DNA from: Acidobacteriaceae bacterium
Lineage (GTDB): Bacteria > Acidobacteriota > Terriglobia > Bryobacterales > Bryobacteraceae
Length of the DNA stretch: 64,000 bases
Reading direction: 5' to 3'
NCBI GenBank assembly: GCA_019233755.1
Contig: JAFAMD010000025.1
Span: forward strand, 143,074-207,073
Shown: in pieces, positions 1 to 7,415 of the stretch
How positions within the stretch are numbered: the stretch's first letter is position 1
Layout: each line of letters opens with the position of its first letter
Notes under the pieces: generated by a model
Told to the model about the DNA's origin: nothing
The model's database searches: none
Seen by the model: only the letters and a program-made list of their open reading frames with translations
Program-made: the position numbers and the translations under genes

Positions 1-1
1 G

Positions 2-1645
2 GTCGACGCCTGCCGTTCCGCCAAAGTCACGCGCGGCCAATCGGATGCTGCCGATCCTCAGGAAGCAGTCAACGCCGAGATCGGCAAAATGCCGCCATCA
101 TTTCTCACCTTCGTCGCGGCGCGCGAACAGGACCGCAGCTACGAAGATCCGGCACTCGGCAGCGGAGCCGGCCTGTTTTCGTACTTTGTCATCCAGGGGC
201 TGAAAGGCGAAGCCGACCAGAACCCCTGCGATGGCGTCGTCACCGCCGACGAGTTGATCGAATACGTCCGTACCCAGGTCCGCCAGTACGCCCGCGAGCG
301 CGGCCGCTCCCAAACCCCCACTGACTATGGCGACTTCGATCCGAATATCGTGCTCGCTTTAAGCCATAAATGCGGGGGCACCGTCGCCCATGAAGACGTC
401 CAGTCCGGCAACCTCGTGATTGAAGCGAACATGGATGATGTTGAGGTGTTTCTTGATAACCAGCGGGTCGGATCAGCGTCCAAGTCTACTCCTTTGCGGC
501 TTCCCGGTATCGCAGCGGGCATCCACACGATCACCGGCGCTCACAAAGGCTACGAAACCGACACGAAGGAAGTCCCCGTCGTCCCCGGCCAGGAAAAAAC
601 CGTCACCATCCGTATTCAATATCCGCGGGAATACAAGAAGCAATCGAGAACCTACATGGAGGAGGGCGAAAAGCTGCTCTTCTCCCAACGTTCTTCCTTC
701 AACCCGCTTTCTGTCTATGCGCCCCGGTCGCAAACGCAGAAGTCTTTTGAAGAGGCTCAATCCCTCTTCCGGAAAGCGGTCGTGGATGACCCGAAAGACG
801 CCCGTGCATTCTACGATCTCGGGCTTACTCTTCTCTACCTGAACCGCTGGCCGGAGAGCGTGGCCGCGCTTCGCGGTGCCACCGAGATGGATCCCACCTA
901 CGTAGAAGCCAAAATGCAGTACGCTGGCGAGTTGATCGAGTCAGGCGATCCGGACGAAGCCATCCGCCAGTTGACCGACATTATTGCGCTCGAGCCGAAA
1001 AACAATGACGCCTTCGCCTATCTCTCTCGCGCCTATTACGACAAGTTCGTGTACGACAACTCGGTGGCTGCCGCCGACCAGGCCCTGGCGCTCAACTCCA
1101 AAAGCGATCAGGCTTATCTATGGAAGGGAGCCGCTCTTCGCGAGATGGCCGCCCATGACCGCGATCCGACCCGCAAGCTCGCGCTCTACAAGCAATCCAC
1201 CGACTGCTTCCTCTCTTTCCTCGCTCTCACCAACTTTTCCAGTCCCATTTACCAGCAGCTCCCGTTCTATCTTGTGGGCTTTGGCTTGGGACAGCGCACG
1301 CATGCCGATCGCGCTGATTCTTATAAATTGCAACGGAGCATCGCTTTCGAAGGCTTGTGTGATGCCGAGAACAAGCTCGGTCAATCACAGCGCGCCGAAA
1401 AATACTGCCAGGAGGCTATCCGCCTTGATGACAAGGATCCCGTCGCGTTCTATCTGCTCGGCCATGTTTACCGCGACCGGTTTGCCGCCGACAAGCAAAA
1501 GGACGAGTTACAGCTCGCCCGCCAGAGCTATCAGCAAGTAGTTATTCTCAACCCTGATCTGGATATCTCTAAGAACGCCCGCAACTACCTCGACCAGATT
1601 CAAGCACTACTTGAGATTATGAACGCCCCCAAACAACCTCACTGA
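2..1645 (+). CDS. Caspase-like (peptidase C14) / PEGA / TPR protein, 5' truncated by window edge
   Basis: The reading frame is open to the first bases, so the gene starts outside the window; the first internal ATG at 89 is not the true start. The first visible codons encode VDACRS, the D-A-C-R/H motif holding the catalytic cysteine of caspase/metacaspase-like peptidases. The tail of that fold follows (SFLTFVAAREQDRSYED, then GLFSYFVIQGL). A PEGA domain comes next at about residues 135-205 (NLVIEANMDDVEVFLDNQRV), then several TPR repeats to the C-terminus. In this family caspase-PEGA-TPR proteins are usually signalling or surveillance peptidases; the substrate is unknown. The stop codon overlaps the 3' end of the convergent kinase-FGE gene by 7 bp. 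The catalytic His lies upstream and cannot be checked. Confidence 0.85.
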   Translation, partial: VDACRSAKVTRGQSDAADPQEAVNAEIGKMPPSFLTFVAAREQDRSYEDPALGSGAGLFSYFVIQGLKGEADQNPCDGVVTADELIEYVRTQVRQYARERGRSQTPTDYGDFDPNIVLALSHKCGGTVAHEDVQSGNLVIEANMDDVEVFLDNQRVGSASKSTPLRLPGIAAGIHTITGAHKGYETDTKEVPVVPGQEKTVTIRIQYPREYKKQSRTYMEEGEKLLFSQRSSFNPLSVYAPRSQTQKSFEEAQSLFRKAVVDDPKDARAFYDLGLTLLYLNRWPESVAALRGATEMDPTYVEAKMQYAGELIESGDPDEAIRQLTDIIALEPKNNDAFAYLSRAYYDKFVYDNSVAAADQALALNSKSDQAYLWKGAALREMAAHDRDPTRKLALYKQSTDCFLSFLALTNFSSPIYQQLPFYLVGFGLGQRTHADRADSYKLQRSIAFEGLCDAENKLGQSQRAEKYCQEAIRLDDKDPVAFYLLGHVYRDRFAADKQKDELQLARQSYQQVVILNPDLDISKNARNYLDQIQALLEIMNAPKQPH

Positions 1646-3453
1646 ACGTCTCGCGCGCACCGGAATCCGACGTCTTTCTGGCGTACCCGGGCCGGCAGCG
1701 GCGTCTCATCCCAAAGCGTCTCCGCCAGCACTTCCGGGCTCGATGGATAGTACGCGCTGCCTCCGCGAATCTGATAGTACGGCTCCGCCCGCGACAGCGG
1801 CGGGCTCAGATTGCTGAAAAGGCTCTTGTACCGCGCGAATTCTTTCTCTTCGGGAGGCGTGCCCGCAGTACTCACCCATTCCCAAACATTTCCAAGCATG
1901 TTGAGAGCACGGTATGGACTCGCTCCGGATTGAAAGGAATCCACCGGCATAATTACCTCCCGCGGCGTTTGAGGTCCGGAGACATTGGCAATTCCCGGCC
2001 TAAATTCATTGCCCCACGGATACCTGAGCCCGTTGCTGCCGCGCGCCGCCTTCTCCCACTCATCTCCCGTGGGGAGCCGGTCGCCTGCCCAGTTTGCGAA
2101 CGCCGCCGCATCATCAAACGATACATTCACAATCGGCAGATTGGGCCCTGGCACCGGCTGCTTTGGAATCGGCCGACCCGTCTCCTTGCAAAAACGAAAA
2201 TAGCGTTCCTGTGACACCTCAGTCTTGTCGATGTAGAACGGCTTCAAATTGACCGTCCGCGGCGCGGAACTGCCCCCCAGAATGGCCGGTCCGCCGTCCA
2301 CCAGCACCATGCCGCCGGAAGGCGTTTCCACCGTTCGAGCAAATGGCTTTGGTGCCGCTGCGGCAGCTTTCTCCACAGGCGGCACGCTTGAAGGAATGGA
2401 GGCGGACTTCTGCGCACGGAAGTAAAGGCCGAGCGCAATCGCTCCGGCGATCAGCACCACACCAATCGCTACCCAGATCCCAAACTTCGTTCCTGCCGGT
2501 TGAACCGCGGGTTCATTCGGCGGCCGAGCGGTGCTCTGAGCCGGCACTTCCCCCTTTGCCAGGGTAATGTCCAGAATCTCTGTGGAAGGGCGCGAGGTGG
2601 ATTGCCCTTTGGTGGACTGCTGCCCTGCCAGATAATCACGAAAAGTCTCGCAAACGGGTTCGAGCGATTGCGGGCGGTTCTCCGGCGCCTTCTCTAGACA
2701 ATTCGCAATCACCCGTACAATCGGCTCGGGAACCTGGCGCTCGCGAAGCAGATCGAAATTCGGCGTTGCATGCAGGATCAGCGCCGTGATTTCTTCTATC
2801 GTCGCCCCCCGGTACGGAAGCGCCGAAGTGAAGATTTCGAATAGCAGCACGCCGAACGAGTAGATATCGGTACGCTGGTCCACCGGCTTGCCGAGAATCT
2901 GCTCCGGCGCCATGTAGTTCGGGGTGCCGATGACATCACCGGCCCGCGTCAGGCCGAAATTACCGCCCCGGGCGATGCCGAAATCGAAGATCTTTGCGTG
3001 CCCGTTACCCGAAACGTGAATATTGGCCGGCTTAATATCCCGGTGGAGAATGCCCAGCCCGTGCAGATACAACAGCGCTTCGCTGATCTGCGACGCAACC
3101 CGGATAGCCGCCAACGGCGTGGCAAATCCGCCCGAGTCCATCATCTCCCGCAAGGATTGACCTTGCAGGTGCTCCATCACTATAAAAGGCTCGCCCTCAT
3201 CCGTTTCGTCCGTGACGTGCGTCGTGATCACGTTCGGATGCGAGCACCGGCATGCCAGCCGGCCTTCCTGTAGGAATCTCTCCCGCAGCTCCGGAATGTT
3301 CGATTCCTCCGGTCGCATCAGCTTCACCACCACGTGTCTTTCCGCGCGAGCGTCGTACGCGAGGTAGACCTGAGACATGTTGCCACCGATGTGCTGCTTG
3401 CATTCGTACTTATGAACGAAGAACGGCAGAACTCGTGCGGTACTCGTTGCCAT
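1639..3453 (-). CDS. Membrane Ser/Thr protein kinase fused to FGE-sulfatase-like domain
   Basis: 604 residues. An N-terminal Hanks-type kinase occupies about residues 15-275: P-loop HIGGNMSQVY, catalytic loop HRDIKPANI (His137), DFGIARG, and APEQILGKPVDQRTDIYSFG. One membrane helix (WVAIGVVLIAGAIALGLYF, about 325-345) follows a Pro/Thr-rich linker. The outer part, about 380-600, is a formylglycine-generating-enzyme/SUMF1-type C-lectin fold: MVLVDGG, FYIDKTEVS, RLPTGDEWEKAARG, YPWGNEF, LGNVWEW, IRGGSAY and VGFRCARD. In most bacterial copies of this fold the role is binding or scaffolding rather than formylglycine formation; no sulfatase is nearby. The topology suggests an extracytoplasmic sensor driving an inner kinase. 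It converges with, and overlaps by 7 bp, the caspase-PEGA-TPR gene. Confidence 0.93.
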   Translation of the reverse strand: MATSTARVLPFFVHKYECKQHIGGNMSQVYLAYDARAERHVVVKLMRPEESNIPELRERFLQEGRLACRCSHPNVITTHVTDETDEGEPFIVMEHLQGQSLREMMDSGGFATPLAAIRVASQISEALLYLHGLGILHRDIKPANIHVSGNGHAKIFDFGIARGGNFGLTRAGDVIGTPNYMAPEQILGKPVDQRTDIYSFGVLLFEIFTSALPYRGATIEEITALILHATPNFDLLRERQVPEPIVRVIANCLEKAPENRPQSLEPVCETFRDYLAGQQSTKGQSTSRPSTEILDITLAKGEVPAQSTARPPNEPAVQPAGTKFGIWVAIGVVLIAGAIALGLYFRAQKSASIPSSVPPVEKAAAAAPKPFARTVETPSGGMVLVDGGPAILGGSSAPRTVNLKPFYIDKTEVSQERYFRFCKETGRPIPKQPVPGPNLPIVNVSFDDAAAFANWAGDRLPTGDEWEKAARGSNGLRYPWGNEFRPGIANVSGPQTPREVIMPVDSFQSGASPYRALNMLGNVWEWVSTAGTPPEEKEFARYKSLFSNLSPPLSRAEPYYQIRGGSAYYPSSPEVLAETLWDETPLPARVRQKDVGFRCARDVQ

Positions 3454-3594
3454 GAAGTTCTAGATTATTGCACTCCGGCATCCAGACAGTCACAGCCCGG
3501 CTATGGGTAAGGTACATCACAAATAATGGGCGCATACCACTGCTTTCCACGTCCTAGTTGACCGGCACTAGGGCGGCGCAACACAATTGGGGAA

Positions 3595-4737
3595 ATGGAG
3601 CTGGCGCGTCGGCACTTTCTGGTAAACGTGCTCGCGGCCCCGGCACTTTCCGCCGTCGGTAAACGTCGCGTGCAAACTGTCGCTTTCAACTACGCTGGCA
3701 AGTCTTCACCGGAAGACTTGCATTTCTTCAGCCGCTTCGACGTCCTCGTAACAGGCGGCATTTTGTCGGGCGATCAGAGGCAGCTCCTGCGCTCGTCCTC
3801 AACCCGGTTGGTCTTGTATCAGTGGTCTTCTGCCTACTACCCGGGGGATGTTGTATCCGCCGAGTCATCGTGGCAGGAGAAGGTGGCCGCTCAAAGTCAT
3901 GCCTGGCTTCTCGCGTCCGGTCCGGTCGGCGGGGGAGCCGCCGCGTCCGGTAAGCAGGCGCTGTGGTACGACTTCGGCAACTCCGATCTGACTTCCGCGC
4001 GTGCCGAGCACATATGTCAGGTAGTAAAGGATAACGGCTATCAGGGCGTTTTTCTCGACACGCTCGGCTTCAATGCGTTGCCGGCGGAATTGAAACAGGG
4101 ATTTCAGAAGCGGCACCCCGGCGTAAACTACGACAATTGTCAGGGCGACTTTCTTGCGAAGCTGCGCCATGAACTTGGGCCTGACCGGATCATCTTTACC
4201 AACCAGGGGTACCGGGAGCCCGATGTCTTTCTACCGCATGCCGATTTCGATCTGGTGGAGAATTCTTCGACCTTCGTAAACGACAAGGGTACAACCATGT
4301 TTCGCCCATGGTTCCAGAAGGGAGCGGAGTGGGAATCAATTCGCGTCCCGATGACGAATCTGGTGGCTCCTGCGCAGAAGCGCTTTCCGGACACACAATT
4401 TGTGCAGCTCAATTATGCTGACGGAGATCCGCTGACGTGCCAGCGTGCCGTCCGCTACGCATTCGCCTGTGCCCGGCTCTGGAATCAGGCTGCTTTCGTT
4501 GCAACTCCGAGCATTCAGAAACCGATCCGCGACAACATATATTTCACCCGTCTGGGCGAACCCTCCACGCCCTCTTACGAAGAAGATGTTGATGCAGGCG
4601 CTGCCTGGCGTCGGTTCCAAAATGGCGCCGTTGCGGTTAATACTTCGACGAAGCCGTATCACGTCCGGGCGCTCAGAGTCGATCTGACAAATCCACCCAA
4701 GGGCTACGTCTTTTTAGGCAAACGGTCACCCGACTAA
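3595..4737 (+). CDS. Tat-exported glycoside-hydrolase-like TIM-barrel protein (GH114/PelA-hydrolase-like, putative)
   Basis: 380 residues. The N-terminus ARRHFLVNVLAAPALSAVG is a twin-arginine signal. The rest reads as a (beta/alpha)8 glycosidase-like fold: TVAFNYAG (strand 1), DVLVTGG, LVLYQWSS, then GYQGVFLDTLGFN with Asp155 at the usual strand-4 position, DRIIFTNQGY, and DFDLVENSST with Glu in a strand-end position. The G-x-FLDTL motif is typical of GH114 endo-galactosaminidases and of the hydrolase half of PelA, but I cannot confirm a family by eye. It faces the two Agd3-like deacetylase genes and sits at the end of the Pel-like cluster, so hydrolysis or trimming of the same polymer is a reasonable inference. 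The start is the ATG after ggggaa; the gene is divergent from the kinase-FGE gene, 141 bp away. Confidence 0.6.
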   Translation: MELARRHFLVNVLAAPALSAVGKRRVQTVAFNYAGKSSPEDLHFFSRFDVLVTGGILSGDQRQLLRSSSTRLVLYQWSSAYYPGDVVSAESSWQEKVAAQSHAWLLASGPVGGGAAASGKQALWYDFGNSDLTSARAEHICQVVKDNGYQGVFLDTLGFNALPAELKQGFQKRHPGVNYDNCQGDFLAKLRHELGPDRIIFTNQGYREPDVFLPHADFDLVENSSTFVNDKGTTMFRPWFQKGAEWESIRVPMTNLVAPAQKRFPDTQFVQLNYADGDPLTCQRAVRYAFACARLWNQAAFVATPSIQKPIRDNIYFTRLGEPSTPSYEEDVDAGAAWRRFQNGAVAVNTSTKPYHVRALRVDLTNPPKGYVFLGKRSPD

Positions 4738-4757
4738 CCTGATCCCAATAAAACAAT

Positions 4758-4818
4758 GCGGCGGCAACCGGGTCACGGTAGCTCAATGCGAGCTCAACCA
4801 TTTCCCGGCCGCCGCCGC
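4758..4818 (-). terminator. Nested GC-rich hairpin after the first deacetylase gene, terminator-like
   Basis: Outer arms gcggcggc (4758-4765) and gccgccgc (4811-4818) pair. Inside, ccggg pairs with cccgg, and a second hairpin is formed by ggtagctc and gagctcaacc. Read on the minus strand, the stem is followed by attgttttatt, a T-rich tract expected of an intrinsic terminator. It lies 33 bp after the deacetylase stop codon and 20 bp after the stop of the plus-strand hydrolase-like gene. A closely related element follows the second deacetylase gene (7313-7372). Confidence 0.6.
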
Positions 4819-4850
4819 TCCTCGGAGGTACTGTCTCGGCCCTGACTAGT

Positions 4851-7106
4851 TTATTGAGGCGACGTGACCGTAACTGACGGCGTCGTCGTTAGGTTCAGAT
4901 GCGATATCTTTTGCCCGCCGTATGTTTCGCACGTTGCGCCGGTTTTGGGACAATTAACCCCCGTCATGGTGATGGTGGCTGGATTCTGAACGGTAATCGT
5001 GATGCTTCCCGTCCCGGTTGTGCTGGTCTTCGGCGTCCATTGAGCTACCACGCCGGATGCGTTCGCCGCTGCCCTGGTCTGTAGCAATGCTCCGATGTTC
5101 GCTTCGGTCAAGCTGGTTATCGGCAGATTGCTGATCGCCTCGAATTGGCTGATCGTCGATTGGATCGTATCGATCACCAGATTGGTAGTCCCGTTGTAGA
5201 TGAAGAGATTACTCTGATGGAACATGCTGGGAAATGCATAGTACCGTAGCATGTTCAGCAACAGGTTCATACTCTCGTTGGCGACGATTTGAGAGTAGGT
5301 CTGGTTGGTCGAGAAGAATGGCGGTCCCCCCGGGCCGCCAACGCGCGAGATTCCGTTTGGTCCGTAGAAATAGTTATACTCGTCGGGTTCTGACCCCGCC
5401 GCACCTGTCGCGCTCGTGTCGGTGTTATAGAAGATGTTCGTCGCATAGCGCGGAATCTCATAAACCGCCGGATTGATCGCGTTCGGAATACCGGTATTTG
5501 CGCTCGGCGGCTTTTGTCCGGGCTGTGAAGCGTCGGTGACTACGTACTTGAGGCCGTTGGCTACTGCCGCTGCAATGAAGTTTGGATTCCCGAGACCAGA
5601 GATATTCGGTGTCACCATGCTGGCGGCGTCAAAAGGATTGAGACCGACATCGTTATTGGCCGTGTTTACATTTTGCGTGATTTCGGTAGTTGCTTGCGCC
5701 TGGGTTGCCTCATTGCAAACGCCGCTATTCGGTACCGGGTCGTAGCAGTCTAAATTTTCGTGGTTGTAGGTGTGACTCACCCAGAAGAAGCTGCTTGAGA
5801 TGTTCGACGCCGTGTCCACCAGCGTATCGTTCGGCGGCTCGTAACCGCCGGTGCTCACCGTGCCGATGCCGTTGAACGCCAGCGTGAGTTGGAAGTTGGC
5901 AGTCTGCGCTGCGTTGTTCAAATTCGTCTCCCAGTTGGCGGTTGTCTGCAGGTCGGAGCCGCTTATCCGAACAACTGGACACTGCCCCGCGTTGTCGAAC
6001 GTGGGGTCTAATTGAAAGCCGGAAGGCACGCAGGATTGTGGAATGGCTGCATCGAAGAGATCGTCATCGATGAAGAGATCGTCCACTTCGGGGGACAGAT
6101 AGATCTTTCTTCCGCCCACAAACATCCCTTTCGTTACCCAGTTAAACAATCCGTAGTTGAGCGCCAGCGAATGCAGCAAAAACGGGTTGTTGTCCATGGT
6201 CAAAGCGAGGTACTGTTGTCCGGTAGCCGCAGTATGAATAGCGCCTACCGTGTACGTCGTCCCGTTGTAGGTGGCGGATAACACCGGCACCGTAGTCTCG
6301 CCGGTCGCGGCTTCCGTCGTCGCGAAATACATGTATGCGTTTTCTACCGGAATGCTGGCGGTGGGCTGCAAATACGAGAATGTGGTCTTTGCCAGCGCTT
6401 GCCCGGACGTCAGGGTGACGTTTACTGGAGAGGTAGTGGTCGTGCTCACCGCAGCCCCCGCAAAGGTAAGCCCGTAGCGAGGTTGGGGAAACGTGTAATA
6501 AGCGAGCGTTCGCACGCCGAACGCTGCAGTGAAACTGTCCATCGCCGCCCAGTCCGCCGTGCTGAACGTGCTCTGGCAGGTACCGGACGAGTTGCAATAG
6601 GCGAGATTTCCGATTGTCAACACAATTCCGTAGTAATTTGCGTTCGTCGGGCTGGTGTTAAAAGTGGGAAGCGGACACGGTGTCGACGATAACCGGCATA
6701 CCGATTTATAGGAATCATAGGGAATGCCTATCTGGTCGAGGAACGCTGTTATGGCCGCGTAGGTCGGCTCAGTTCCATCTACTGCGATGACCAGCAGTTT
6801 CATCGTCTGCGGATCACTCAAGTGCTCTCGTGCATGTCTCCATCCCTCTTTGCGCGGAGCGAAAAATCTTGGCAACGGCTCGCTCCGCATATGCTCTCGA
6901 TGAGGGTCGGGATCCTGATCGTCTCCCTGACCATCCGGATCGTGTCCTCTGTCGTGTCCGTGTCCTCTGTCGTCCCAATACCCTCCAGGATTTGCTGGCG
7001 CCCGCGCCGATGCTGGCCGTGCTTGGCAGAAAAACAATGCAGTTGCCAGTCCCACAGAAGCATAGAGATATTTCCATGGTCTGGTTAGCAGAAACAATCG
7101 AATCAT
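4851..7106 (-). CDS. Secreted NodB-type polysaccharide deacetylase, Agd3-like (copy A)
   Basis: 751 residues. A signal peptide (helix about 13-30, cleavage near PASARA) is followed by an Asp/His/Gly-rich low-complexity linker (about 42-75). Residues 100-330 form an N-terminal domain beginning MKLLVIAVDGTEPTYAAI, with paired cysteines. A NodB-like domain follows, about 335-640: the Asp motif VDDLFIDDD (341-349) and the metal-site motif SHTYNHE (444-450). The C-terminus is beta-rich with two cysteines (GVNCPKTGATCETYGG). NodB enzymes remove N-acetyl groups from polysaccharides. The order, N-terminal carbohydrate-binding-like domain, NodB domain and beta-sandwich, resembles Aspergillus Agd3 (family CE18); this is my inference. 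The start has a perfect aggaggt Shine-Dalgarno. Its neighbour at 7416-9656 is a close paralogue. Confidence 0.72.
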   Translation of the reverse strand: MIRLFLLTRPWKYLYASVGLATALFFCQARPASARAPANPGGYWDDRGHGHDRGHDPDGQGDDQDPDPHREHMRSEPLPRFFAPRKEGWRHAREHLSDPQTMKLLVIAVDGTEPTYAAITAFLDQIGIPYDSYKSVCRLSSTPCPLPTFNTSPTNANYYGIVLTIGNLAYCNSSGTCQSTFSTADWAAMDSFTAAFGVRTLAYYTFPQPRYGLTFAGAAVSTTTTSPVNVTLTSGQALAKTTFSYLQPTASIPVENAYMYFATTEAATGETTVPVLSATYNGTTYTVGAIHTAATGQQYLALTMDNNPFLLHSLALNYGLFNWVTKGMFVGGRKIYLSPEVDDLFIDDDLFDAAIPQSCVPSGFQLDPTFDNAGQCPVVRISGSDLQTTANWETNLNNAAQTANFQLTLAFNGIGTVSTGGYEPPNDTLVDTASNISSSFFWVSHTYNHENLDCYDPVPNSGVCNEATQAQATTEITQNVNTANNDVGLNPFDAASMVTPNISGLGNPNFIAAAVANGLKYVVTDASQPGQKPPSANTGIPNAINPAVYEIPRYATNIFYNTDTSATGAAGSEPDEYNYFYGPNGISRVGGPGGPPFFSTNQTYSQIVANESMNLLLNMLRYYAFPSMFHQSNLFIYNGTTNLVIDTIQSTISQFEAISNLPITSLTEANIGALLQTRAAANASGVVAQWTPKTSTTGTGSITITVQNPATITMTGVNCPKTGATCETYGGQKISHLNLTTTPSVTVTSPQ

Positions 7107-7415
7107 TCAGTACCTCCTTTTTTCTGACCGTCTAAATGGCGCAGGATTATCGGGCCGAAATACGACTTCCTGAAACCCAGCGAATAACTATAAGTCCCCC
7201 AACCGAGCTGCCGATTCGCATACACAGCGCAACCGGAACATCCCACTGACATCTTTCAATTAATCGCTCCCTGGAGTTACCATTACTCTTCAGAACAACG
7301 TCAATAGAAGTACGGCGGCGGCCTGCTGGCGGTAGTTCGCTATGAGCTCAACCGCTCATTTGGCCGCCGCCGTTTATTAGCTGTCAGAACTACGATCTCT
7401 AAGTCCTCTGACAAC
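7107..7415. other. 309-bp intergenic region between the two deacetylase genes
   Basis: No credible ORF. The part near 7416 holds the hairpin at 7313-7372, described separately. The remaining 200 bp is less GC-rich than the genes and precedes copy A on the minus strand, so it may carry that gene's own promoter; I see no convincing -35/-10 pair. The sequence just before copy A carries the strong Shine-Dalgarno aaaggaggt. Confidence 0.5.
7313..7372 (-). terminator. Nested GC-rich hairpin after the second deacetylase gene, related to 4758-4818
   Basis: Outer arms cggcggcggcc (7313-7323) and ggccgccgccg (7362-7372) pair over 11 bp. An inner hairpin is formed by gcggtagttc and gagctcaaccgc. The inner sequence keeps the pattern ggtag(c/t)tc...gagctcaacc seen after copy A, with changes that preserve pairing. 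It lies 43 bp after the copy B stop codon. The T-rich tail seen in the other copy is weaker here. Confidence 0.55.

Noticed and set aside
4777..4799. tRNA D-arm-like sequence ggtagctcaatgcgagctc
   Set aside because: No acceptor stem, anticodon arm or T arm can be formed around it; it is part of the nested hairpin described as a terminator-like element.
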